DNA of 12,197 nt from Rhodobacterales bacterium (GCA_025357355.1 JANXPK010000099.1:1-12197); one strand, 5' to 3'; positions 1-7,001 are shown, counted from the stretch's first letter. Translations and numbers: made by a program. The notes: generated by a model not told the origin, from the sequence alone.

Positions 1-252
1 GACAACGAAGATGTAGCCGTCAAACTCTGCCAGTTTGTTCTGCCAGGCAATCGCGCGCGGATCCGCTGACGGCATCCACAGGTTCGAGGCCATTTCGTTG
101 AAGAGCGGCAGGTCGAAGTCGCGCAGATCAACCAGTTCCACCTGCATGTCGCCGCGGGCCCTGGCTTGGGCCAGCATCCATGCGGCGGGCTTGTCGGCAA
201 AACGGGTGGCGCGGGTCGAGCCGATGATGAGGGCGATTTTCGGTTTGGTCAT
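1..252 (-). CDS. NADPH-dependent FMN reductase-like flavoprotein (partial, C-terminus off window)
   Basis: Only the first 84 codons are present; the gene runs off the left edge without a stop. The protein opens MTKPKIALIIGSTRATRF, a beta strand followed by a G-S-T-R loop. In the flavodoxin-like NADPH-dependent FMN reductase family (Pfam FMN_red) this loop holds the FMN phosphate. A second strand (MQVELVDLRDF, about residues 37-47) leads into LPLFNE, and a third strand (FDGYIFVV) closes the visible part; this order fits the family. Such proteins usually have 170-200 residues, so somewhat less than half is seen. They reduce flavin or quinone with NAD(P)H in the cytoplasm; the physiological substrate cannot be told from this piece. 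The ATG at 252 has only a weak GGAA upstream. The gene is divergent from cobT, with about 500 bp between them. Confidence 0.85.
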   Translation of the reverse strand, partial: MTKPKIALIIGSTRATRFADKPAAWMLAQARARGDMQVELVDLRDFDLPLFNEMASNLWMPSADPRAIAWQNKLAEFDGYIFVV

Positions 253-758
253 GGTATTTCCATTCAGGGTTGTTCAATTCGATAGCGCTGAAATGGGCCA
301 TTTGGCGCGCCCGCACAACTGCGCAACAAAGCGCGGGCTGTGTGCGCGGATGCACGAACTTGCGTTGGCTACGGAAGAAATGGCGTGGCCGTCGATCAGC
401 GGGCGCGGCAGACGATGTTGGCCGTCGGACAGGCCAAAGGTACGGAGTCTGACCTTGAATCTTCTGGCTTTCTTCTCTTCCCCGATAGGCCAAAGCCTAT
501 CGGGGAGGCGCCTGCCTGCCCCCGGGCAGGCGCCTTCAGCGCCCACCCCAGGCAGGCGCCTCCCCTTCATCCCCAAGGTACCCGACCCAATCCCCCTTGC
601 CTTGCGCTGGCGCGCGGCGGCAATCGGACCGATGAAGGCTCCCCCGGAGCCTTCATCAGACGGTCCTCTGGTGCGGGTGGCGATGGCGCCGCGCAATTTG
701 CGGCCGGGGTGCCGTTCGCGGCTTGCAAAGGACCGCAATGGGATGATTTATCTGGGCC
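253..758. other. Intergenic region between the divergent FMN reductase-like gene and cobT
   Basis: This 506-bp stretch has no coding region I can support. Open frames cross it on both strands, but they have no recognisable domains and overlap each other, as expected of random frames in GC-rich DNA. Positions 253-466 should hold the promoter of the minus-strand flavoprotein gene; I see no clear -35/-10 pair. Positions 467-680 are a hairpin-rich repeat, listed separately. Positions 681-758 lead into cobT and show no strong ribosome binding site near its ATG. Confidence 0.6.
467..680 (+). repeat. Dispersed hairpin-rich intergenic repeat, copy A
   Basis: The stretch matches 6784-6971 in inverted orientation; by eye there are roughly 25 differences plus one indel of about 27 nt. 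It carries three strong inverted repeats. The first is a perfect 11-bp stem with a CAAA loop (480-490 / 495-505). The second is a perfect 17-bp pair of arms (502-518 / 549-565) around a 30-nt centre that itself holds GGCAGGCGCC-type palindromes. The third is a perfect 12-bp stem with a 3-nt loop (631-642 / 646-657). No poly-T follows any stem, so a simple intrinsic terminator is unlikely. There are no transposase remnants and no obvious target duplications. It resembles a family-specific intergenic repeat of the REP/MITE kind; I do not know a published name for it. Confidence 0.85.
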
Positions 759-2627
759 ATGACCAAGCCCAATGACAATCCCGCCGATCCGTTCAAGAAA
801 GCTCTGGCCGAGGCCACCCGCACGATGGCGGATGACCCCGAGATGACGGTGACCTATTCGGTCGATCCGTCAGGCATGAACAAGGAGGGCGTGCGCCTGC
901 CGCAGGTCTCGCGGCGGATGACGCGCGACGAGGTGCTGCTGGCGCGCGGCACGGCGGATGCCTTTGCGCTGAAGCGGCGCTATCACGACGACAAGGTTGG
1001 GGCGAAATATGCGCCGACGGGTGCACTGGCGCGCGAGATTTACGAGGCGATGGAGACGGCGCGGTGCGAGGCGGTGGGGGCGCGGGCGATGCCGGGTACG
1101 GCCACCAACATCGACGCCCGCATCGCCCATGAGGCCGAACGCAAGGGCTATGGCCAGATCACCAACTCTTCCGAAGCGCCGCTGCCGGTGGCGGCGGGCT
1201 ATCTGGTGCGGCATCTGGCGACCGGGCGCGACCTGCCGAAGGCTGCGGCCAACGTGATGGGCCTGTGGCGCGATTTCATCGAGGAACAGGCGGCGGGGAC
1301 GCTGGAAGGTATCGACACCGCACTGGCCGATCAGTCGGCCTTTGCCCGGCTGGCGCGCAAGATGATTGCCGACCTCGGCTATGGCGACCAATTGGGCGAC
1401 GACCCCGACAAGCAGGACGACGACACCACCGGCGACGATGATCAGGACGACGACAGCCCCGACGAACAGGGCTCGGAGGACAGCGAAAGCGAGGAGTCGG
1501 AGGCCTCGCCGGAAGAGTCTCAGGATGACCAGCAGGACGAAAGCCAGGCTCAGGTCACCATGGAAGACAACGCCGACATGGACCAGGGCGACGAGGCTGA
1601 ACTGCCCGAGGGCGAGGCCCCGCTGGAGCCACCGCCGCCCGCACCCTATTCGGAAGCCGACCCGAACTACACCGTCTACACCACGGATTTCGATGAGGAA
1701 ATCAGGGCCGAGGATCTGGCGGAGCCCGCCGAGTTGGAACGCCTGCGAGCTTATCTGGACCAGCAATTGGAGCCGTTGAAGGGGGCCGTGTCGCGCCTTG
1801 CCAACAAGTTGCAGCGCCGCTTGCAGGCGCAGCAGAACCGGTCGTGGGATTTTGACCTTGAGGAAGGCATTCTGGATGCCGGGCGGCTGGCGCGGGTGGT
1901 CGCAAACCCGACGACGCCTTTAAGCTTCAAACAGGAAAAGGACACCGAGTTTCGCGATACCTGTGTGACGTTGCTCCTGGACAACTCGGGGTCGATGCGG
2001 GGCCGTCCGATTTCCATTGCCGCGATCTGTGCCGATGTGCTGGCGCGCACACTGGAACGCTGTTCGGTCAAGGTGGAAATTCTGGGCTTCACCACCCGCG
2101 CCTGGAAGGGCGGGCAGGCGCGCGAACGCTGGCTGGCGCAGGGGCGGCCACAGGCGCCGGGGCGGCTGAACGATCTGCGCCACATCATCTACAAGAGTGC
2201 GGACACGCCGTGGCGGCGGGTCAGGCCCAATCTGGGGCTGATGATGAAAGAGGGGCTGTTGAAGGAAAACATCGACGGCGAGGCGCTGGAATGGGCGCAT
2301 CGACGGCTGGGTGCCCGACCAGAAGCGCGCAAGATCCTGATGGTGATTTCCGATGGCGCACCGGTGGATGACAGCACCCTGTCGGTCAACCCGGCGAATT
2401 TCCTGGAAAAACACCTGCGCGACGTGATTGCGATGGTCGAGCGGCGGCGGGCGGTGGAATTGATCGCCATCGGCATCGGCCACGACGTGACGCGCTACTA
2501 TCAGCGCGCCGTAACCATCACCGATGTCGAGCAACTGGCGGGCGCGATGACCGAGCAGCTGGCGGGGCTGTTCGAGGTGGACCCCAAGAAGCGGGCCCGG
2601 GCGATGGGCGGGCGGCGGGCGGCTTGA
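759..2627 (+). CDS. cobT: Cobaltochelatase subunit CobT
   Basis: CobT is part of the aerobic cobaltochelatase CobN-CobS-CobT, which inserts Co2+ into hydrogenobyrinic acid a,c-diamide in cobalamin synthesis. With the AAA+ subunit CobS it forms the ATPase chaperone complex that acts on CobN. The 622-residue length fits the family (about 600-640). The N-terminal region (about 1-210) has the conserved stretch around MTVTYSVDPSG and KYAPTGALAREIYEAMETAR. A very acidic Asp/Glu/Ser/Gln linker covers about 214-288. The C-terminal von Willebrand A domain (about 400-610) has the metal-binding MIDAS motif D408-N-S410-G-S412 and the later ISDGAP strand (D532). The ATG at 759 lacks a strong ribosome binding site but matches usual CobT N-termini. 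Neither cobS nor cobN is in the window. The hairpin at 2634-2652 follows the stop. Confidence 0.96.
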   Translation: MTKPNDNPADPFKKALAEATRTMADDPEMTVTYSVDPSGMNKEGVRLPQVSRRMTRDEVLLARGTADAFALKRRYHDDKVGAKYAPTGALAREIYEAMETARCEAVGARAMPGTATNIDARIAHEAERKGYGQITNSSEAPLPVAAGYLVRHLATGRDLPKAAANVMGLWRDFIEEQAAGTLEGIDTALADQSAFARLARKMIADLGYGDQLGDDPDKQDDDTTGDDDQDDDSPDEQGSEDSESEESEASPEESQDDQQDESQAQVTMEDNADMDQGDEAELPEGEAPLEPPPPAPYSEADPNYTVYTTDFDEEIRAEDLAEPAELERLRAYLDQQLEPLKGAVSRLANKLQRRLQAQQNRSWDFDLEEGILDAGRLARVVANPTTPLSFKQEKDTEFRDTCVTLLLDNSGSMRGRPISIAAICADVLARTLERCSVKVEILGFTTRAWKGGQARERWLAQGRPQAPGRLNDLRHIIYKSADTPWRRVRPNLGLMMKEGLLKENIDGEALEWAHRRLGARPEARKILMVISDGAPVDDSTLSVNPANFLEKHLRDVIAMVERRRAVELIAIGIGHDVTRYYQRAVTITDVEQLAGAMTEQLAGLFEVDPKKRARAMGGRRAA

Positions 2628-2633
2628 GCAGCG

Positions 2634-2652
2634 CCGGGGGTTTTACCCCCGG
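2634..2652 (+). terminator. Possible terminator hairpin after cobT, start of a common Rhodobacteraceae-type intergenic tract
   Basis: CCGGGGG (2634-2640) pairs perfectly with CCCCCGG (2646-2652) around a TTTTA loop, 7 nt after the cobT stop. The T-run is in the loop and not after the stem, so this is not a textbook intrinsic terminator. The following ACCCCCAGGATATTTATGG (2653-2671) resembles a tract I recall seeing after many genes in Rhodobacteraceae. The next gene begins only 40 bp later, so readthrough from cobT is possible. Confidence 0.45.
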
Positions 2653-2691
2653 ACCCCCAGGATATTTATGGACAGATAATGGGGGTGAGCG

Positions 2692-4494
2692 GTGTTTCAG
2701 ACCTTTGATTCGGTGGCCTCGCCTGCGCAGGGGCCGGGGCGGTTGACGGCGTTGCGCGGCGCGTTGGCGGCGGTGGGGCTGGCGGGGTTCATCGTGCCAC
2801 GGGCGGATGCGCATCAGGGCGAATATGTCGCCGGGCGGGATGGGCGGTTGCAATGGCTGACCGGGTTCACCGGCTCGGCCGGGTTCTGCGTGGTGCTGCC
2901 GGATGTGGCTGGGGTGTTCATCGACGGGCGCTACCGGACGCAAGTCAAGGGCGAGGTCGCGTTGTCGGTCTTTACCCCCGTGCCGTGGCCTGAGGTTCAG
3001 CCGGGGCCGTGGATTGTCGACCATATTGCGGCGGGCGTGATCGGTTTTGACCCCTGGCTGCATACGGCGGACGAGATCGAGCGGCTTGAAAAGGCGCTTG
3101 GCGGCAGTCAGGTCAGTTTGCGATCCACCAGCAATTTCATCGATGCGATCTGGCCGGATCAGCCGGTGGCACCGCAGGGCAAGGCCTTTGTCCATCCCGA
3201 GACTTTGGCGGGGGAAAGTGCGCTGTCCAAGCGGCAGCGGTTGGCGGCGGGGTTGCAGGCGGCGGGGCAGGATGCGGTGGTGCTGACCCTGCCGGACAGC
3301 ATTTGCTGGCTCTTGAACATGCGTGGCGCCGACGTGCCGAAGAACCCGGTGGTGCAGGCTTTCGCCCTGTTGACGGCGGACGGCGATGTGGAGCTGTTCG
3401 TTGATCCGGCCAAGACTGACGCGGCGGTGGTGGCGCATCTGGGCGGGGGTGTGACCTTGCGGCCAGTTGAGGGGTTTGCTGGGGCGTTGCGGGGTCTTGC
3501 AGGGCGGGTGCGGGTGGACAGGCAGACGGCGCCGCTGGCGGTGGCTGATGAGCTGCGACGCGGGGCGGCGGAGGTCGTGTGGGGCGATGATCCCTGTCGG
3601 CTGCCCAAGGCGTGCAAGAACCCGGCCGAGATCGAGGGGAGGCGGGTGGCCCATCTGCGCGACGGGGCGGCGATGGTGGAGTTTCTGGCCTGGTTGGACG
3701 GTGAACTGCCCAAGGGGGCGTTGAGCGAGATTGGGGTGGTCACGGCGCTCGAAGGGTTTCGGCGGGCGACAAACGCGCTGCACGACATCTCTTTCGACAC
3801 GATCTGCGGGTCGGGGCCGAACGGGGCGATCATCCATTACCGGGTGACCGAGGACAGCAACCGACCGATCGGACAGAATGAACTGTTGCTGGTGGATTCG
3901 GGCGGGCAGTATCCGGACGGCACCACCGACATCACCCGGACGGTGGCGGTGGGCGATCCGGGGGCTTTGGCGGCTGAATGCTACACCCGCGTGTTGCAGG
4001 GCATGATCGCGATCAGCCGGGCGCGCTGGCCGAAGGGGCTGGCCGGGCGCGATCTGGATGGGCTGGCGCGCTATCCCTTGTGGCTTGCGGGGCAGGATTT
4101 CAACCACGGCACCGGGCACGGGGTGGGGGCGTTCCTGTCGGTACATGAGGGGCCGCAGCGGCTGTCGCGGCTGTCTGAGGTGCCGCTGGAACCGGGGATG
4201 ATCCTGTCCAACGAGCCCGGCTATTACCGCGAGGGCGAGTTTGGCATCCGGATCGAGAACCTGATCGTGGTGCAAAGGGCCCCTGCCCTGCCCGGTGGCG
4301 ACGACCGCGAGCAGTTGAGCTTCGAGACGCTGACCTTTGTGCCGCTCGACCGTCGGCTGATCGTGGTTGCGGACCTGGCCCCCGGTGAGCGGGCCTGGAT
4401 CGACGCCTATCACGCGGAGGTGGTTTTGCGGCTGGGCTCGCGGCTGTCAGACTTTGCCAGGGCCTGGGTGATCACGGCCTGCGCGCCGCTGTGA
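2692..4494 (+). CDS. Xaa-Pro aminopeptidase (aminopeptidase P, M24B family, three-domain form)
   Basis: The enzyme removes the N-terminal residue from peptides with proline in second position, using two metal ions, probably in the cytoplasm because no signal peptide is visible. The layout is a first creatinase-N domain (about 20-150), a second one (about 170-310), a pita-bread M24 catalytic domain (about 320-540) and a C-terminal extension (about 545-600). The 600 residues match the long eukaryotic/alphaproteobacterial form, not the 440-residue E. coli PepP. All five expected metal ligands are visible: D402 (LVDSGG), D413 (TTDITRT), H476 (HGTGHG), E508 (NEPGYY) and E522 (RIEN). H472 of the HGTGH motif is also kept. 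The start is a GTG at 2692 preceded by GGGGGTGAG (2681-2689). The DUF427 gene follows after 7 bp, suggesting co-transcription. Confidence 0.95.
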   Translation: MFQTFDSVASPAQGPGRLTALRGALAAVGLAGFIVPRADAHQGEYVAGRDGRLQWLTGFTGSAGFCVVLPDVAGVFIDGRYRTQVKGEVALSVFTPVPWPEVQPGPWIVDHIAAGVIGFDPWLHTADEIERLEKALGGSQVSLRSTSNFIDAIWPDQPVAPQGKAFVHPETLAGESALSKRQRLAAGLQAAGQDAVVLTLPDSICWLLNMRGADVPKNPVVQAFALLTADGDVELFVDPAKTDAAVVAHLGGGVTLRPVEGFAGALRGLAGRVRVDRQTAPLAVADELRRGAAEVVWGDDPCRLPKACKNPAEIEGRRVAHLRDGAAMVEFLAWLDGELPKGALSEIGVVTALEGFRRATNALHDISFDTICGSGPNGAIIHYRVTEDSNRPIGQNELLLVDSGGQYPDGTTDITRTVAVGDPGALAAECYTRVLQGMIAISRARWPKGLAGRDLDGLARYPLWLAGQDFNHGTGHGVGAFLSVHEGPQRLSRLSEVPLEPGMILSNEPGYYREGEFGIRIENLIVVQRAPALPGGDDREQLSFETLTFVPLDRRLIVVADLAPGERAWIDAYHAEVVLRLGSRLSDFARAWVITACAPL

Positions 4495-4501
4495 AGACAA
4501 G

Positions 4502-4828
4502 ATGGGATTGCCGATTACGGTGACCAAGGCGGGACGTTTTCGAGTGTCGGTCGGGGACGTTGTGCTGGGCGAGACGGGTCAGGCATTGCGGGTCGATGAG
4601 GCGGGGCATGCTCCGGTAATCTATGTGCCGAAGTCGGATATGAACATGGTGCTGTTGGTGCCCTCAGCCCGGCAGTCGACTTGTCCGTGGAAGGACGTGG
4701 CCAGCTATTTCTGGGTCGCAGGTGGGCCGCAGGATGTGGCGTGGAGCTATCAAACGCCCTACGAGCGGGTGGCGGCGATTGCCGGACATCTGGCGTTTTA
4801 TCCGGCAGTACGGGTGGAGCGTTTCTAG
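4502..4828 (+). CDS. DUF427 domain protein
   Basis: A 108-residue protein made of a single DUF427 domain (Pfam 04248). Recognisable family marks are VIYVPKSDMN (39-48), STCPWKDVASYFWV (59-72), the aromatic stretch AWSYQTPYE (80-88) and the closing AGHLAFYPAVRV (94-105). Many members read CPYKG or CPWKG in the middle motif; here the last residue is Asp (D65). The family has no firmly established biochemical role, so no function is assigned. It starts 7 bp after the aminopeptidase stop with a weak GAAG upstream, so it is probably translated from the same message. No signal peptide or membrane segment is seen. Confidence 0.88.
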   Translation: MGLPITVTKAGRFRVSVGDVVLGETGQALRVDEAGHAPVIYVPKSDMNMVLLVPSARQSTCPWKDVASYFWVAGGPQDVAWSYQTPYERVAAIAGHLAFYPAVRVERF

Positions 4829-5097
4829 CGCTGCACCGGAGCGCGGTTAGCAGCCGTGGCCGCCACCGGGCCGGGGATTTCGCGATTTCCTTGTGATGGT
4901 CCGAGGTTCGGACCATGAAGTTTATCGTTGTATTACTGATCGTTAACATTTCTCGTTAACCGGAAATTAGGGTTTCCGCTAAGGGTTTCACGGTTGGAAT
5001 GACACGTCTTCGCCCTTGCCATTCCGCTTGAGCTTTCTGTCAATCTTCGTTCCACCGCCCCCTTGCCAGCCCGGTCAAACAAGGCCAGTTTCGCCAT
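4829..5097 (+). promoter_or_regulatory. AT-richer leader of the aminotransferase gene, with inverted and direct repeats
   Basis: These 269 bp contain no supported gene. A perfect 9-bp inverted repeat with a GGT loop spans 4896-4916 (ATGGTCCGA / TCGGACCAT); it could be a terminator for the DUF427 transcript or an operator. It is followed by an AT-rich stretch with two direct CGTTAAC copies (4941-4947, 4954-4960) and a perfect 6-bp inverted repeat, CGGAAA / TTTCCG (4961-4966 / 4973-4978). The promoter of the downstream aminotransferase gene is probably here, because the DNA is clearly more AT-rich than its surroundings. No single -35/-10 pair stands out. Confidence 0.4.
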
Positions 5098-6198
5098 ATG
5101 AAAGCCCCTGCATTCACGGCCCTTGCCGCCACCCTGCCCGCCACCGTGCCCTTTACCGGGCCAGAAGCGCTGGAGCGGCAGATGGGTCGTGGCTTTACCG
5201 CCCGGCTTGGGGCCAATGAAAGCCTGTTCGGCCCTTCGCCCAAGGCTGTGGCCGCCATGCAGCGGGCAGCGACGGAAGTTTGGAAATACGGCGATCCGGA
5301 GAATTGCGACCTCAAGCACGCGTTGGCGGCCCATCATGGCACAAGGCCGGAAAACATCGTGGTGGGCGAAGGCATCGATGCGCTGCTCGGCTATCTGGTG
5401 CGGCTGATCGTCGGGCCGGGCGATGCGGTGGCAACCTCGCTGGGCGCCTATCCGACCTTCAACTTTCACGTCGCGGGCTATGGCGGGGTGCTGCACCGGG
5501 TGCCGTACAAGGGCGATCATGAGGACCCCGAGGCGCTTTTGGCACTGGCGGCCAGCACCGGGGCGACGCTTTTGTACCTTGCCAACCCCGACAATCCGAT
5601 GGGCAGCCACCATCCTGCCGCCACGCTTGAGGCGATGATCGCAAGCCTGCCGGAGCCGACGCTGCTGGTGCTGGATGAGGCCTATATTGATCTGGCGCCG
5701 CCGGGGACGGAGCCGCGCGTCGATCCGGATACGCCGAATGTGATCCGGCTGCGGACGTTTTCCAAGGCGCATGGCATGGCGGGGCTGCGGGTGGGCTATG
5801 CGATCACGGCGGCCCCTTTGGCGCAGGCCTTTGACAAGGTCCGCAACCATTTCGCTGTCGGCCGCATTGCGCAGGCCGGGGCGCTCGCGGCTTTGGCCGA
5901 CCAGAGTTATCTTGGCGAGGTTCGCGCGAAAACGCTGGTGGGCAGGGCCGAACTGGGGCGGATTGCGCGCGACAACGGGCTGGTTCCGCTGCCGTCGGCC
6001 ACCAATTTCGTCACGATGGGTTGCGGGCGTGACGGCGACTACGCGCGGCGGGTTCTGGCCGAACTGATCGCGCGTGGCATCTTCGTCCGCATGCCGGGCG
6101 TCGCACCGCTGGACCGTTGCATCCGCGTCAGTCTGGGGGATGCGGCGTCGATGCAGGCTTTTGCGCAGGCCTTGCCAGAGGCGCTCAAAGCCGTGTGA
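5098..6198 (+). CDS. HisC-like pyridoxal-phosphate aminotransferase (class I/II)
   Basis: A 366-residue fold-type I PLP enzyme close to histidinol-phosphate aminotransferase, transferring an amino group to or from an amino or keto acid in the cytoplasm. The ANESLFGPSP segment (residues 39-48) corresponds to the substrate/PLP loop SSNENPFGPSP of HisC. NPDNPMG (163-169) holds the PLP-contacting Asn166. DEAY (193-196) supplies D193 and Y196. The Schiff-base lysine is K223 in RTFSKAHGMAG. R343 in CIRVSLG is placed to bind the substrate carboxylate. The N-terminus (MKAPAFTALAATLP) is unlike the main HisC proteins I know from this order, so it may be a paralogue with another role, such as an aromatic aminotransferase. 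No other his gene is adjacent. The ATG at 5098 has only a distant AAGG upstream. Its stop abuts the convergent DUF4177 gene. Confidence 0.88.
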   Translation: MKAPAFTALAATLPATVPFTGPEALERQMGRGFTARLGANESLFGPSPKAVAAMQRAATEVWKYGDPENCDLKHALAAHHGTRPENIVVGEGIDALLGYLVRLIVGPGDAVATSLGAYPTFNFHVAGYGGVLHRVPYKGDHEDPEALLALAASTGATLLYLANPDNPMGSHHPAATLEAMIASLPEPTLLVLDEAYIDLAPPGTEPRVDPDTPNVIRLRTFSKAHGMAGLRVGYAITAAPLAQAFDKVRNHFAVGRIAQAGALAALADQSYLGEVRAKTLVGRAELGRIARDNGLVPLPSATNFVTMGCGRDGDYARRVLAELIARGIFVRMPGVAPLDRCIRVSLGDAASMQAFAQALPEALKAV

Positions 6199-6567
6199 TC
6201 ACTCGGCGGCGAGGCTGGAATTGGCGGGGCCAAGCGGCGGGGCGGCGCCGACCGGGGTTTGGGCAGCGCCCAGAACCGGAATGAAAGTGACGGGCGCCGC
6301 AAGGTGCATCGGCTGGGGCGCTTCTTCAGCGGCAGCCAGAGTGCGACGGAAAACCAGCAGGTTCTGGAAGCTGGTCTTGGTTCCGGTCAGGCCCGAGCGT
6401 TCGTCGCAAGGCAGCGCATCGGCCCGCAGATATTCCCAGCCGTCCTGGGCGAGGCTGTTCATCAATGTGGTCAGAGCCAGAGCAAAACGCTCTGCCGTGG
6501 ACTTGGCGCCACGGGCTTTTTCCCCGCGACGCGGTGCGGCAACGACTTTGTATTCGAAATTCGGCAT
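6199..6567 (-). CDS. DUF4177 domain protein with Ala/Pro-rich tail
   Basis: A 122-residue protein. Residues 4-75 match DUF4177: FEYKVVAAP at the start, then an AERFALALTTLMNSLAQDGWEYLRAD helix-strand unit holding the typical DGWE (42-45), then FQNLLVFRR (67-75). The remainder (76-122) is rich in Ala, Pro and Gly and looks disordered. The family has no known activity. I chose the ATG at 6567 over the frame's upstream ATG at 6648 because AGAGG lies just upstream (minus-strand AGAGGTTGTCATG) and the domain begins there. The stop codon directly abuts that of the convergent aminotransferase gene (TGA|TCA), with no base between them. No membrane segment is seen. Confidence 0.8.
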   Translation of the reverse strand: MPNFEYKVVAAPRRGEKARGAKSTAERFALALTTLMNSLAQDGWEYLRADALPCDERSGLTGTKTSFQNLLVFRRTLAAAEEAPQPMHLAAPVTFIPVLGAAQTPVGAAPPLGPANSSLAAE

Positions 6568-6783
6568 GACAACCTCTGGTGCGGGCTCGGCAATGGAACG
6601 CGGGCACATTAGCCAGATTCGGGAGCCAAGGCCAAGAAAATCAAGCATTTTTCGAAAAAGTCGCCGTTAGGGCTGCCTATTGTGGCTGGGCGTGCGATGG
6701 CCCCTAGTTCTAGGAGCGGGGCGGATTGGCATTGCGGGAGCAGATGTGTGTTGATGGCCGCGTGATCTGCAAGACCGCCTTTT

Positions 6784-6971
6784 CCACCTGCGCCAGAGGA
6801 CCGGCTGAGGAAGGCTCCGGGGGAGCCTTCATCGGTCCGATTGCTGCCGCGCGGACGCGCAAGGCAAGGGAAATTGGGTTAAGGGCCGTGGTGAGGAAGG
6901 GGAGGCGCCTGCGGGGGGCAGGCAGGCGCCTCCCCGATAGGCTTTGGCCTATCGGGGAAGAGAAGGAAGGC
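6784..6971 (-). repeat. Dispersed hairpin-rich intergenic repeat, copy B (inverted relative to copy A)
   Basis: This is the reverse complement of most of 467-680, lacking about 27 nt in the middle. The three hairpins of copy A are all kept. GAGGAAGGCTCC / GGAGCCTTCATC (6808-6819 / 6823-6834) has one mismatch. The central palindrome is shortened to 14-bp arms with a 9-nt loop (6899-6912 / 6922-6935). The terminal stem is perfect, 11 bp with a 4-nt loop (6932-6942 / 6947-6957). The similarity ends abruptly on both sides within intergenic DNA. Read from the minus strand, the CCCCGATAGGC hairpin lies about 50 nt past the stop of the Hsp70-like gene, so the copy could stabilise or end that transcript, although no poly-T follows it. 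Confidence 0.85.
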
Positions 6972-7001
6972 TGTAGTTCATTAAATCCATCCAGCTACAG
7001 C
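6970..7001 (-). terminator. Weak hairpin after the Hsp70-like gene
   Basis: GCTGTAG (6970-6976) pairs with CTACAGC (6995-7001) around an 18-nt loop, 5 bp past the stop at 7007. On the minus strand it is followed by the pyrimidine-rich CCTTCCTTCTCTTCC and then the stronger 11-bp hairpin of the repeat. It may help end transcription, but the stem is short and the loop long. Confidence 0.25.

Noticed and set aside
480..505. Terminal hairpin of the repeat as an intrinsic terminator
   Set aside because: No T-run follows the stem on either strand, and the same hairpin occurs in the second repeat copy as part of a larger conserved element.
274..738. Possible 154-residue protein upstream of cobT
   Set aside because: The only conserved part is the dispersed repeat. 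The rest has no similarity I recognise and there is no ribosome binding site.
870..1766. 298-codon open frame on the minus strand opposite cobT
   Set aside because: It mirrors the acidic linker codons of cobT as a Val/Leu-rich frame; the cobT frame has strong family similarity throughout.
2518..4413. 631-codon open frame on the minus strand opposite the aminopeptidase gene
   Set aside because: It lies almost wholly antisense to a gene with all catalytic residues. Its translation is rich in Arg, Pro, His and Gln with no domain, as expected of a GC-rich shadow frame.
4915..4959. Short frame MKFIVVLLIVNISR before the aminotransferase gene, considered as a leader peptide
   Set aside because: It has no histidine or aromatic run as expected of an attenuator, no ribosome binding site, and its ATG lies inside the hairpin arm.
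4943..4959. Possible CtrA site (TTAA pairs)
   Set aside because: The TTAA cores are separated by 9 bases, not the 7 required by the CtrA consensus.
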